DNA of 43,455 nt from Herpetosiphon gulosus (GTDB taxonomy: Bacteria > Chloroflexota > Chloroflexia > Chloroflexales > Herpetosiphonaceae). Location of the stretch: contig NZ_BAABRU010000028.1 in NCBI RefSeq assembly GCF_039545135.1, forward strand, positions 1 to 43,455, written 5' to 3'. Numbering within the stretch: position 1 is the first letter of the stretch; every line of letters begins with the position of its first letter. The notes under the pieces were generated by a model. That model saw only the letters and a list, made by a program, of their open reading frames with translations. It was not told the origin of the DNA and did not search any database. A program made the position numbers and the translations under genes. Below, in pieces: positions 7,376-16,542 of the stretch.

Positions 7376-8407
7376 ATGATTCACCATGTAGCTCACCGAG
7401 CACACCGGAGCCACCGCATTGGAGCGTTCGCCGTCATGATGCTCATGCTCCTCGCTGCCTGTACAACCCAAACCACCCCCACCCCGGTTCCCATGGATGC
7501 CGTCACACTCCAGCTCAATTGGGTCAATGATTTCTCATCAGCGGGCTTTTTTGCAGCAGAAAAAAATGGCCATTTTGCCGACCAGCACATGCAGGTCACC
7601 TTGCGCGAAGGTGGCTTTGATGACAATGGCTATATTGATGGAACGGAACAAGTCAGCAGCGGCGCTGCCGATTTTGGCGTTGCCAGTGCAGATAGCATCC
7701 TGCACGCCCGTGCCCAAGGAAAACCCATCGTGGGCATTGCCGTGCTGACCCAAAACAGCCCGTTGGCGATTCTCTCCCTCCCTGCGACCAATATTCGAAC
7801 CCCACAGGATTTGATTGGAAAAAAGGTGTTGGTATCGGAAGGCGGCGCAACCCAATTGTATACCACCTTGCTGGCATCCCAAGCCATTGCGATCAATCAA
7901 GCACCGCCGTTACCACGGACGGATTCGGGGATTGATCGCTTGGTGCGCGGCGAAATCGATGCCTTGGTAGCATGGAATATCAACGAGGCGATTGCCCTCG
8001 CCGAACTCGGCTATCCGCCATCCATCATGTTGTTAAGTGATTATGGGATCAATAGCTATGAATTAGTCCTGATTACGACAGAGCGCTTGGTAACAGAGAA
8101 TCCCGACCTCGTAACCCGCTTTCTGAAAGCCTCCTTGCAAGGATGGAACGATGTCATCCTCAGTCCGGCGCAAGCGATTGGCTACGTGAAGGACTATGCA
8201 CCTGGCGTTGATCGCGATGGTCAACTCCAACGCCTCAGTGTCTTCGTCGAGCTATTAAAGCCAGCCCAAACCAAACTCGGTGCTATGCTGCCAGAACGGT
8301 GGGCCTTTACCCAGAGGATGCTTCAGACCCAAGGTGTGTTGACCCAACCACTTGACCTTAGCCGCGCCTACACGACCAGATTCTTGGATCAACTTCCAGA
8401 TCGCTAA
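7376..8407 (+). CDS. Orphan NMT1/THI5-type substrate-binding lipoprotein
   Basis: This 343-aa lipoprotein has a signal peptide ending in the lipobox LLAAC, with the lipidated Cys at residue 29, then a short Thr/Pro spacer. The mature part is an NMT1/THI5-like periplasmic-binding fold: LQLNWVNDFSSAGFFAAEKN, GTEQVSSGAADFGVASAD and the dimer-hinge region around VRGEIDALVAWNINEA. Relatives deliver pyrimidine precursors, riboflavin, sulfonates or nitrate to ABC importers. No permease or ATPase gene is adjacent, so the transporter must be elsewhere. The start at 7376 follows agggag at 7363-7368; a start at 7316 would give a poorer signal peptide. Confidence 0.88.
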   Translation: MIHHVAHRAHRSHRIGAFAVMMLMLLAACTTQTTPTPVPMDAVTLQLNWVNDFSSAGFFAAEKNGHFADQHMQVTLREGGFDDNGYIDGTEQVSSGAADFGVASADSILHARAQGKPIVGIAVLTQNSPLAILSLPATNIRTPQDLIGKKVLVSEGGATQLYTTLLASQAIAINQAPPLPRTDSGIDRLVRGEIDALVAWNINEAIALAELGYPPSIMLLSDYGINSYELVLITTERLVTENPDLVTRFLKASLQGWNDVILSPAQAIGYVKDYAPGVDRDGQLQRLSVFVELLKPAQTKLGAMLPERWAFTQRMLQTQGVLTQPLDLSRAYTTRFLDQLPDR

Positions 8408-8469
8408 ACCATGCTGATCAACGAACGGTTTTTTGCGGTAAGACAGAAGTGGCTGATCAGCACCGCGCG

Positions 8470-8513
8470 TCACTCCACCAGCTACCTGTGTTGGTAGGTA
8501 GCTGGTGGAGTGA
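8470..8513. terminator. Bidirectional 18-bp hairpin between convergent genes
   Basis: Perfect 18-bp arms (8470-8487 and 8496-8513) with an 8-nt loop lie between the stop codons of the convergent lipoprotein (plus) and RraA-like (minus) genes. There is no T-tract. Position and strength fit a shared terminator. Confidence 0.65.
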
Positions 8514-8549
8514 TAGGGTGGGTGTCCTTCCCCTCGCTACCAAGCACAC

Positions 8550-9260
8550 CTATTCCTCAATGGCTCCACCGATCTGCCGCAAATGCTGGCGAAAGGTGAA
8601 CGACGGATCAGCCTGTCGCCGCACGCGATAGGTCTGAAACTGCACTTGATCACGCAACGATGTCCCTTCTTGAATAACGACCGCTTGGTGGCGTTCTCGT
8701 GCCCACAACGCCTGCGCCGTATTCAAGATCTGTTCGCCATGCTCGGCGGCGACCACGATCACGCCATCGTCATCGGCAAACACCAGATCGTCACGGGTCA
8801 CGGCCATATTTCCCAAGTGAGCCACCTGTTGGGCATCGTCATCCCATGGATCAAGCCGGAGCGGGCCAACCGGGAACCGACCAAGACTAAACACCGGAAA
8901 CCCGATCTGGAGGAGATCGGTCGTATCCCGATGCAGGCCCCAAACGACGATTGCTGCTAATCCTGCGGCCTGCGCTTCCAAGACGACTAAATCGCCAATA
9001 CATGCTTCATCCATACGTCCATCATTATCAATCACCAATACATCACCAGGTTGGGCCGTTTCAAGCACGTCGAGGAATATATCAACACTGCCGTAATGGC
9101 GAACGGGAACTGCCCGACCAACACAATGACTTCCCGGGATGAGGGCTTGGAGCGTTGGGGGAGCTGCCCGAATTGGGAGCTTGAGCCGCACACACGCATC
9201 AGCAATCAGAGCCGTCGAGAGCGGAGCAAATTGTGTTTTCAGCACATCGTTGGGCATCAT
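8550..9260 (-). CDS. RraA-like / HMG aldolase family protein
   Basis: This 236-aa protein is of the RraA/menG-like fold. TQFAPLSTALIADACVRL is the family opening. GRAVPVRH, QPGDVLVIDNDG and the VVWGLHRDT segment match the conserved G(x)RD active-site strand, and VFADDDGVIVVAAEH the later DGV strand. Members are 4-hydroxy-4-methyl-2-oxoglutarate aldolases, oxaloacetate decarboxylases or RNase E inhibitors; which applies here cannot be told. The start at 9260 is chosen because a ggagg site lies 8 bp upstream; an ATG at 9299 would skip that site. It is convergent with the lipoprotein gene and is transcribed alone. Confidence 0.83.
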   Translation of the reverse strand: MMPNDVLKTQFAPLSTALIADACVRLKLPIRAAPPTLQALIPGSHCVGRAVPVRHYGSVDIFLDVLETAQPGDVLVIDNDGRMDEACIGDLVVLEAQAAGLAAIVVWGLHRDTTDLLQIGFPVFSLGRFPVGPLRLDPWDDDAQQVAHLGNMAVTRDDLVFADDDGVIVVAAEHGEQILNTAQALWARERHQAVVIQEGTSLRDQVQFQTYRVRRQADPSFTFRQHLRQIGGAIEE

Positions 9261-9311
9261 TATGGCATCCTCCATAGGCGATATGGTGCATGGTAGCATC
9301 GTTTGATCGGT

Positions 9312-9362
9312 GCTTCGGTAGCCTTCTGATGATGGGTCGTATCATGCGTCGACTACCGAAGC
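9312..9362. terminator. Hairpin at the end of the polysaccharide operon
   Basis: Perfect 10-bp arms gcttcggtag (9312-9321) and ctaccgaagc (9353-9362) lie 20 bp beyond the flippase stop codon, between it and the upstream side of the RraA-like gene. The loop is 31 nt. It is probably the operon terminator, although there is no clear T-tract. Confidence 0.5.
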
Positions 9363-9381
9363 CATGCTATCCCGAACGCGA

Positions 9382-10680
9382 TTATGGGGCAACCTGCCGA
9401 TCACGGCGCAAGTGGTAACTATAGAGTCCTAATCCGAGCATCACGACGACTTGCACCCCACCCCACCCCCATCCGGCGGCGAGTAACCCCTTCGGAAGCA
9501 AGACTAGCATAACCAAGGTTCCGATGCCATTACTCAGGATGAGGCCGACCAGGACGGCGATCCGCCGCTCGCGGATGCGGAGGAGGGTGATCAGCAGAGT
9601 TGTTCCGACCCACGGAACGTTGCTGATTAACAAGACCAAGAGAAAGGGATAGCCCATTGTGGCATATGCTTGTCCATACCATGGTAAGAGGATCGGACTG
9701 ACGAGCGCAAGGATGCTGCCTAAACCAACCGTGAGCAGGAATCCGGTCATCAGCACCCGTGGCAACAGGGTCATTAAGTGGTTAGGATGATAGGTTCCTT
9801 CACGCAGAAATGCATCAGCGGTTGAACTGGCCCACGCACTAATACTACTCCCCAACGACCACATAATAAAAAAAATCGCTCCGATGCGTCCCCCAGCCTG
9901 ATGCACAACGATTAATGGGAGCAGCATGTCGGGTAATCGTTGCAATTGATCCGACAGATAGTTGGGCAATGCATCATTCATAAGGGCACGCTGTGGCCAA
10001 TATTTCCATGAGAGCGTCCGTTGATACTGCGGAATCACCTTCGGCAACCCAATAATAATGCTTACGATGGTGACGATGCATGCTGCGGTTGTATAGGCAA
10101 GCATAATGGTCAAAAAACCACCAATCGGTTGGAAGAGGATGATAAGACCTAAGGCTAAACACGCTTGTCCTCCTTGTTTCAGCAAGGAAAATGATAAGCG
10201 TTGTTGGGTGAGGAATATCCAGTTCACAATCTGTGAAAGGGCAAGACTCATCGTGAGAATCAGGAGGATACCCCCTACCACGAAGCGATTGGCTTGGTCT
10301 TGTTCGTGAGGAAACCAAGACCTCATTGTTCCAAGGGCAATACTCACCATGAGGAGGGTCATTACCGCAATGATGCTGAGAATCAGATTAACCAAACCAC
10401 TAGGGTTGCTCTGATAGCGAAGATGGCGCAGAACAACATATCCGAATCCCATTTGGGCAAGACTCGCCATGAACATTGCCGCACTAATGAGCGCAGAGCT
10501 ATATCCAATCGCATCAGGAACAGCGATCCGCGTTGCATACATCCAAAAGAAAAATCCTAATCCGGTACCCACCATCCGCATCACGAGCAGGAAACTGGTT
10601 TGAAGCAGAAACGCATCACACCACTGATATACTCGGGTAGTAAGGGTTTGGATGGTGAGTACTCGTTGTTTCGTATTCAT
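9382..10680 (-). CDS. Wzx-type polysaccharide flippase (MOP superfamily)
   Basis: This is a 432-aa multi-pass protein with about 12 hydrophobic segments and the layout of oligosaccharide flippases. The first helix region (LVMRMVGTGLGFFFWMYATRI) with the following [21 protein letters not shown] resembles the first two helices of Wzx/RfbX proteins. It would move lipid-linked glycan units across the cytoplasmic membrane. It is the last gene of the ten-gene operon, starting 3 bp after the preceding stop. No Wzy polymerase with a clear signature is present, unless the 762-aa neighbour fills that role. Confidence 0.82.
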   Translation of the reverse strand: MNTKQRVLTIQTLTTRVYQWCDAFLLQTSFLLVMRMVGTGLGFFFWMYATRIAVPDAIGYSSALISAAMFMASLAQMGFGYVVLRHLRYQSNPSGLVNLILSIIAVMTLLMVSIALGTMRSWFPHEQDQANRFVVGGILLILTMSLALSQIVNWIFLTQQRLSFSLLKQGGQACLALGLIILFQPIGGFLTIMLAYTTAACIVTIVSIIIGLPKVIPQYQRTLSWKYWPQRALMNDALPNYLSDQLQRLPDMLLPLIVVHQAGGRIGAIFFIMWSLGSSISAWASSTADAFLREGTYHPNHLMTLLPRVLMTGFLLTVGLGSILALVSPILLPWYGQAYATMGYPFLLVLLISNVPWVGTTLLITLLRIRERRIAVLVGLILSNGIGTLVMLVLLPKGLLAAGWGWGGVQVVVMLGLGLYSYHLRRDRQVAP

Positions 10681-10683
10681 GAC

Positions 10684-12972
10684 TTATTGTCCTGATGGAA
10701 TGCGTGCAAACCACAACGTCAACGTCGGATGCTGATCGGCCATCACGCGTATGATTGCGGGTTGGTACGCTGCGGTTGTGGGAATCATCCATGGAACAGC
10801 GGTGACCTGGTGGGCAGGAAGCACCTGCTTCGTGGTCATCACGACCATCCCCTCCGGCGTTTCAATGACTACGGTTGCGGTGGTTGGCGTATCCGTGTTA
10901 TTCGCGACCTCGATGGTTAATGATCCGGTCGTCGCTTGGGTTGCAAATACTTCAAGGGCGGGCATCAGGGTCGCTTGCGCACGCACCCCATGCGTTGCAA
11001 ACCCAAGCCAACACCCAAGTACGATGACAATACTGATGCCATAGCGCCACCAGCGAGGAGCAATCGTGAAGCGCTGTCCGCGCAGGCGGAGCACCATCAG
11101 ACTCGCAAGCGGGACGATCAGGGTCAGCACGACCATCCCATTAATGCCCATCCCACTTAAGTGCACGACATACCCCATCACGGTCAGATTCAACACAGAC
11201 AAGGCAATTGTGCAGGCAAGGATGATGCGAATATCAAGGTCAGCACCAAAGATCTGTTTCCGTTGGGCCACCCAAAAGATCGCGAGGCCTGGGAGGAGAA
11301 ACAGACCGAGGATCGCCCCCAGTAACCGCATCGCTGGAATGAACCATGAGAATGGTTTTGCTGGTGGGTCTGATGGGATAGGCAGCGGAAGCCCATGATC
11401 GGTCGGTTGTAACACACTTAAAACCGAACTCGCATACACTTGGTTCATGGAGGGATGGCGTTCAATCATGGGATTGGATAGCAGCCACGCAGCAAAAGAC
11501 TGCCATTGGGTCGTGATTAAGGGCTTCGTGGTTTTCGCAATCGCAATAGCATCAATAGCCGCTGGAAGGGGTTGTCCTTCCACCATGGCGCGATAGGTTG
11601 GCGCGTCAATCCACGCGAGATTGACCGTCTGGTTGTCGATCGCCCGTTGGAGCGCAAATGACCCATAGAGATTCGCATCGCTGAGCATCGTACTTTTCGT
11701 GGCAAGCAACTGGCTGGCACGGCCTGTTTGGGCGGCGGTCATATCGGGCTGAATGGTTGGCGCAAAACTAAAAAAGCCCACCATGGCACTTCCGACGAGC
11801 AAGACGAGTACTCCCATGCTCCATGATTTCCAGGGAGCATCGCTCCAAATAATGGGCATTAACAAGGGAAACAAGACCGGAATAACTCGCAAACTTAATG
11901 CTCCATACAATAAATACATGCTCGTATGGGCTATCGCAATGCCGATGATGGCCCAGACAAAAATGCGTTGCGGTGTTGCCACGAGCGTCTGCAGATCCTG
12001 CGTTTTCCATGCCGTCTTTAACTGCGCGATCATCCACCATCCCACAGGCACGGTCAGGATCAGCAAACAGATCAAGGTACTCCATGTTGCGAGCGGTGGA
12101 TTCACTGGGGCAATTTCAAACGGATCAAGCCCTGCGGGTGTTCGTTGGAGCAACGGACCAAAGACTTTACTCAGAAAACTTTGACCAATCGTATTCGCAT
12201 TGACGGCTTGAAGCTGCTGCCAGCCATTCCGTAAGACACTTTCAAACGTGATGTCCCACGCCAACCAACTGAGCGGGAGCAACCATGAATAGCGATAGGT
12301 CGATCCCGTGGTTCGTTGTGCCCATTTACTCCCCGCAACCCCTATCGTCATTAAGCCAATCATCCAGAGTGGCGTGGTGTGGTAATGCAGAAAGGTGGCA
12401 AGAAAGATCGCGGTAAGGATGAGTTCATAGCTCCGTTTTGGGTGGTTAAGCCATTGAAAAAAAAGAATCAGAAAGCCGAGCAGCAGGCTATAGACCCAGA
12501 CATACGTTTGCGTCCCAAATTGACTGTAGATCCCGGGATAATACCAACTGCAAAAGAGGGTAATGCCTGCGGCCCACCGTCGTGAGGGACTCAACATGAT
12601 CGCAATTCCATAGTAGGCCAGCGCTAAGAGCAATGCGCCAATTGGGAGGACGACGAGCGCATCCAAGGGCCAATCGGTAGCATTAATGAGTGCGGTATGA
12701 ATAAGATCGCTGCCTAAATGCTCGGCTCGATATGCTCCAGCACTAGTCGTATAGTCGGCGACCGCCCCTTGGTTGATAGAGAGTTGTGCTCGCGCGAGGC
12801 GAAAGGCATTCCACGGTTCTTGAAGCGGCTGTTGCGAGAGAATAATCCCTGGCAGGATACAAGCAAGTAAGACCATGATATCGAAGAGCATGGTGCGCGA
12901 AAAGCGACGTAGCTGTAGGCGATCGACCCATGCGTGGTGGGGCGTATTCGATGCGGGAGAAATAGCACTCAT
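10684..12972 (-). CDS. Large multi-pass membrane protein, possible GT-C or polymerase role
   Basis: This 762-aa protein has about 9 hydrophobic helices in the first ~400 residues, a soluble loop (~400-540), about 5 more helices, and a C-terminal beta-rich domain (~670-762, with TIEVANNTDTPTTATVVIET). The architecture resembles GT-C glycosyltransferases or O-antigen polymerase/ligase proteins, but I see no decisive catalytic motif. The start at 12972 follows an aggag site. It lies 9 bp after the nucleotidyltransferase-like gene and 3 bp before the flippase gene, so it should work on the same lipid-linked glycan. Confidence 0.78.
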   Translation of the reverse strand: MSAISPASNTPHHAWVDRLQLRRFSRTMLFDIMVLLACILPGIILSQQPLQEPWNAFRLARAQLSINQGAVADYTTSAGAYRAEHLGSDLIHTALINATDWPLDALVVLPIGALLLALAYYGIAIMLSPSRRWAAGITLFCSWYYPGIYSQFGTQTYVWVYSLLLGFLILFFQWLNHPKRSYELILTAIFLATFLHYHTTPLWMIGLMTIGVAGSKWAQRTTGSTYRYSWLLPLSWLAWDITFESVLRNGWQQLQAVNANTIGQSFLSKVFGPLLQRTPAGLDPFEIAPVNPPLATWSTLICLLILTVPVGWWMIAQLKTAWKTQDLQTLVATPQRIFVWAIIGIAIAHTSMYLLYGALSLRVIPVLFPLLMPIIWSDAPWKSWSMGVLVLLVGSAMVGFFSFAPTIQPDMTAAQTGRASQLLATKSTMLSDANLYGSFALQRAIDNQTVNLAWIDAPTYRAMVEGQPLPAAIDAIAIAKTTKPLITTQWQSFAAWLLSNPMIERHPSMNQVYASSVLSVLQPTDHGLPLPIPSDPPAKPFSWFIPAMRLLGAILGLFLLPGLAIFWVAQRKQIFGADLDIRIILACTIALSVLNLTVMGYVVHLSGMGINGMVVLTLIVPLASLMVLRLRGQRFTIAPRWWRYGISIVIVLGCWLGFATHGVRAQATLMPALEVFATQATTGSLTIEVANNTDTPTTATVVIETPEGMVVMTTKQVLPAHQVTAVPWMIPTTAAYQPAIIRVMADQHPTLTLWFARIPSGQ

Positions 12973-12981
12973 AACAGACTC

Positions 12982-13575
12982 CTACGCATGGGTCTCATGC
13001 GATTGCTGGTGCGGATCAAGGATATAGAGATCAAGCGGAAATCGGGAGACAAACGCACGGGTGCGTTCTTGAATGCCAAACCAACTTGCACGGATGCCAT
13101 TAAGCAGACCTGCGTGGCGTATGAGGCGAATATCAAGATCGGCATAGGGTGTCCACGTGTGAACGGCACTCCCAATGACCTCACTCGTCGCAATGGATGA
13201 TGCTTGGGTTATTCGGTGCATCAATTGTTCACGATACCGTTCAAAGCTTCGTGCCGTTTGTCCGGTCGGATAAAAATGTTTCAGCACCCCCCAGACATGG
13301 CCGTTACAACAGACATTGATCGTATGGGCAATCCCCCATGCGAGGAGCCAGCCATACCCATGACCGATGATCGCGGTTAATCCAAGCCCAATGCCCACGG
13401 TCAAGATCAGATCAAGGCCGATTTTGACCATGCGTTCCGTCCGGTGCATGTAGAATAGGCTCTGGAAACACCAGTGAGACATGAGTGCCATGCTTGGGTG
13501 GTGTAACAGTCGTCGCAGGCCATGATGGGACAACCGTGCATAGCCATGGGGTTTGGATGATTTAGGTGTTAGCAT
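12982..13575 (-). CDS. Membrane-anchored nucleotidyltransferase-like protein
   Basis: This 197-aa protein has one long or two short hydrophobic helices (about residues 51-90) followed by a soluble C-terminal part. There, GSAVHTWTPYADLDIRL (135-151) fits the Pol-beta nucleotidyltransferase signature GS...DxD (D146, D148), and a third acid may be D182 in FPLDLYIL. The start at 13575 follows gagga and overlaps the kinase-like gene by 14 bp, indicating coupling. An upstream ATG at 13638 lies inside that gene and is less likely. The function is inferred to be modification of a sugar or lipid intermediate; no characterised homologue comes to mind. Confidence 0.65.
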   Translation of the reverse strand: MLTPKSSKPHGYARLSHHGLRRLLHHPSMALMSHWCFQSLFYMHRTERMVKIGLDLILTVGIGLGLTAIIGHGYGWLLAWGIAHTINVCCNGHVWGVLKHFYPTGQTARSFERYREQLMHRITQASSIATSEVIGSAVHTWTPYADLDIRLIRHAGLLNGIRASWFGIQERTRAFVSRFPLDLYILDPHQQSHETHA

Positions 13576-14230
13576 AGCGATCCTCAACAATACGCCAAAT
13601 CGTCTGATGAATTTCCTCAATGGATTGATCCCCGTCAATTAACGGCCAGCCGAAGTGCGCAGCAATGAGACGAAAGGCATGAATACGATCGGGAAGTATC
13701 CGATCATGGGCCAAATCGGGTCGTCGTTGGCAGATACGGGCAGGATCGCCATCGAGCAGGATCAGGATGGTGTGCGCTGGGAGTAGCCGCCGATACCAGC
13801 GACCATACCAGCGCTCAAGGAGCGTAAAATCCTGGGTTGCAACCATTAAATCGGCGAGCATATCGATCACAAACCGTTCGCAGACGATTAATTTCCCATG
13901 CGCGATTGGCCAATACACCGCGTGGATTGCCACACTGAGTGCATCAACCCACAGCACGATTGGAAAGATAGTGTGCATCAACCACGATGCACGAAAATCC
14001 CAATACCCCTGCCGTCCATGGGGGTGGGATTCATACCAACTGAGTCCCCGGAGGCGTGCATAGATCAACAACCCACGACTTAACCGAAACGGAAAGCGTA
14101 ACCAGCGATGGGTCACGGGAAATCCCTGCGCTTTAAGCTCATCCATTAATCGTCGTGCTTGGGTCGTTTTGCCGGTCCCATCACTCCCCGTGATATAGAT
14201 CATCGGATATCGGTTGGTGTGAGGGCGCAT
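13562..14230 (-). CDS. Thymidylate-kinase-like P-loop protein
   Basis: This 222-aa protein carries a Walker A P-loop GSDGTGKTT (15-23) and the thymidylate-kinase-like ERFVIDMLADL (DR-equivalent) region, plus DPARICQRRPD in the place of the lid. Its closest look is dTMP kinase, but the family also includes sugar- and lipid-linked kinases found in polysaccharide clusters, and this location suggests such a role. The ATG at 14230 overlaps the preceding stop as TAATG. Alternatives at 14254 and 14203 cannot be excluded because no strong ribosome site is visible. It is directly coupled to the nucleotidyltransferase-like gene. Confidence 0.78.
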   Translation of the reverse strand: MRPHTNRYPMIYITGSDGTGKTTQARRLMDELKAQGFPVTHRWLRFPFRLSRGLLIYARLRGLSWYESHPHGRQGYWDFRASWLMHTIFPIVLWVDALSVAIHAVYWPIAHGKLIVCERFVIDMLADLMVATQDFTLLERWYGRWYRRLLPAHTILILLDGDPARICQRRPDLAHDRILPDRIHAFRLIAAHFGWPLIDGDQSIEEIHQTIWRIVEDRYANT

Positions 14231-15396
14231 TAATGACCAAGAAAGTGATGCCATTGGTTTCCCATTTCTGTCCATGACTGTACCAACGATGGTGTCGTCG
14301 GTGGCGTATAACGGTGTTGACTGCTGGCGATCAGTGCCTGCTGGAGTGATGATGGCTTGGCTGCTTCCGCAAGGATATGCGGCCCATAAGCGGCGAATTC
14401 AGGCAAACAGCTAATCGCCGTCGTAATCAACGGCTTCCCCAAGGCATGGGCTTCGAGGAGACTCAACGGTGCATCTGATGGAACAAGATCAAACGGCAAG
14501 GCCACACTATCCGCGAGGGTCACATGGCGAACTAACTCCTGAGCGGGCAGATACCCACTCACGATCCGCACAAAGGGAGCGATCTCGGGGTGCTGCAAGA
14601 TGTGCCCTAGTTGCGCATCCGCACGCTGTAATTCCCGTGGATGGCGACGACTTAAGATCAGGAGTCGCAGTGCAGGATGCTGGCGACGGGCGGCGCGGAA
14701 CGCATGGAATAAGGTATGTAACCCTCGTAATGGGGCAGGCGACCCAAAATATACCAGTACATGATCGGAGGGATGAAAGCCCAATGCATCACGGTCATCA
14801 GAGGCATGCGGCGGCTTCGCTAACCAATCAGGATCAACACCAGGTAGGAGCACGGTCATATCGTGCTCGGGAATGCCAAGGGCACGCAGGTGGGCTTTGG
14901 TGGTTTGGGTTTGGACGACCACATGATCGAATTGCTGCCGACGGTAGCCCTGCTGAAAAATCTGTGATGGTATCAAAGCCCCCGCCAGATGGATTGCGCC
15001 AAGCTCATAGTTTTTCAGTAATCGCCCCATCCCGATATCCCATAATTGGGAAAGCTGATAGAGCGGACTGGTAAAAATACCGATATTGACCACGCCGGGA
15101 TAGTGATACACCCCATGGAGCATGCTCGTTTTTCCAAGATGCCACAACACCACCTCAGGGTTGCAGGCATGGAGTGCGGCCTGCAAGGCCTGATTCTTCG
15201 GATGGGCAACAATCGACGCGAGACGAATAAGCGGAATGCCGTACACCAGCGAGGCGGCATCAGACCCGGTACTGATGATCGTGACGGCATGGCCATGCTG
15301 TTGGAGTTGGGCGGCAACCTCACAGAGGTAGCGCCACGGTTGTAGCCGCAAACAATGGTTCTCACAGCCAGCGGCAATTAAGACAATCCGTTTCAT
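14230..15396 (-). CDS. Glycosyltransferase family 4 protein (first of two)
   Basis: This 388-aa GT-B fold protein has an N-terminal Rossmann domain (MKRIVLIAAGCENHC...) and a C-terminal donor-binding domain (about 210-370) with VYFGSPAPLRGLHTLFHAF. The usual EX7E pair appears as DAPLSLLEAHALGKP, the first acid being Asp instead of Glu. It would transfer a sugar from an NDP- or lipid-linked donor to the growing glycan; neither is identifiable. Its start overlaps the preceding GT4 gene by 4 bp (ATGA), and its stop overlaps the kinase-like gene. Confidence 0.87.
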   Translation of the reverse strand: MKRIVLIAAGCENHCLRLQPWRYLCEVAAQLQQHGHAVTIISTGSDAASLVYGIPLIRLASIVAHPKNQALQAALHACNPEVVLWHLGKTSMLHGVYHYPGVVNIGIFTSPLYQLSQLWDIGMGRLLKNYELGAIHLAGALIPSQIFQQGYRRQQFDHVVVQTQTTKAHLRALGIPEHDMTVLLPGVDPDWLAKPPHASDDRDALGFHPSDHVLVYFGSPAPLRGLHTLFHAFRAARRQHPALRLLILSRRHPRELQRADAQLGHILQHPEIAPFVRIVSGYLPAQELVRHVTLADSVALPFDLVPSDAPLSLLEAHALGKPLITTAISCLPEFAAYGPHILAEAAKPSSLQQALIASSQHRYTPPTTPSLVQSWTEMGNQWHHFLGH

Positions 15397-16541
15397 GCAA
15401 CGACTCCTTGGAGTGCTTGGTCATAGGCTGCAAGATAGCGCTGGCCAATCTTTGTCCACCCATAGTGCTGGTGAATCGTTAGCCCTGCCTGGTGACCAAG
15501 GGCACAAGCCACGTCAGGCTGCTCTATCAGATGACAAAGTGCCTGGGTTAATTGCGCGGGCGCATGCGGGCTTACCAGAAGACCATTGTCGGGGGTGATC
15601 ACGTCAAGGGCTCCACTCACGGCGGTCGCGACCACGGGACAGCCACACGCCATTGCCTCCAGTAATGCCGTCGGCAATCCTTCATAATGGGCGGGGTGAA
15701 CATAGGCCCATGCGCCCCGATACAAGTCGGCAAGCTGAACGCGATCATGGATATGCCCAAGGATATGCACATGCTGCTCAAGGTGTTGCTGTGTGATCTG
15801 TTTGTGGAGGGCGGCAGCGAGTGGCCCTTGGCCCACAATCAAAAAGCGATAGTCAGGGTACTGTTTCACCACATCCGCCGCACAAGCGATCAAATCCTCT
15901 AAGCCTTTGCGCGGCGCGAGCCGTCCAACGGTTAAAAAATAGCGTTGGCTAAACCGGGCCTGTGGGTCGATGGCCGGATAGAAGGTCGCCGTATCCACGC
16001 CATTTCCAACCACAGCCACCTGCTGTGGCGGTACTCCATACGTCGTTAATTCGTGGGCAACACTCGTAGCCACGGTAGTAATGGTCGTGGCTTGCTGCAA
16101 AAGTCGTTTTTCTAAGCGGATGCTAAAGGGGGTTTGCAGTTTGACCAAGAGTCCCAGGATCGAGCGCAACGGAATGGCGGCGGTATCGGTCTTCATGGGC
16201 GTATGCACGGTAACCACGACGGGATACGCACTGGTTGGAATTTTAACCAGCGGTGTATGGACATGGATCACATCAAGCCCATCGGTATTTGCAATCGTTT
16301 CCAAGGTTTGGGTCACAAAATAGCCATGCATATCGACATGCAAGGGGTAGATTGGCCAAAAGGCTGGCCGCCAAATATGGATACCCTGAACCCGTTCATA
16401 ACGAGGCTTGGTTGTCTCACCCCGCGTAATCATATGGACAACATGGCCTTGGTCGGTTAAAAAGCGGCCAAGATTCCACACATAAAACCCAATGCCTTCG
16501 CAGGCTGGCAAGGGGGTTGAAAAGACAAGCGCAATACGCAT
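15393..16541 (-). CDS. Glycosyltransferase family 4 protein (second of two)
   Basis: This 382-aa retaining GT-B glycosyltransferase opens MRIALVFSTPLPACEGIGFY, and HVHTPLVKIP matches the acceptor-domain HxHT-like site. The C-terminal donor site includes FLTVGRLAPRKGLEDLI and the full EX7E motif in YEGLPTALLEAMACG. The start at 16541 follows ggaaagg and lies one base after the stop of the Alg13-like gene, so an apparent extension to 16607 is rejected. It probably adds a hexose in the same repeat unit as its neighbours. Confidence 0.9.
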   Translation of the reverse strand: MRIALVFSTPLPACEGIGFYVWNLGRFLTDQGHVVHMITRGETTKPRYERVQGIHIWRPAFWPIYPLHVDMHGYFVTQTLETIANTDGLDVIHVHTPLVKIPTSAYPVVVTVHTPMKTDTAAIPLRSILGLLVKLQTPFSIRLEKRLLQQATTITTVATSVAHELTTYGVPPQQVAVVGNGVDTATFYPAIDPQARFSQRYFLTVGRLAPRKGLEDLIACAADVVKQYPDYRFLIVGQGPLAAALHKQITQQHLEQHVHILGHIHDRVQLADLYRGAWAYVHPAHYEGLPTALLEAMACGCPVVATAVSGALDVITPDNGLLVSPHAPAQLTQALCHLIEQPDVACALGHQAGLTIHQHYGWTKIGQRYLAAYDQALQGVVA

Positions 16542-16542
16542 G

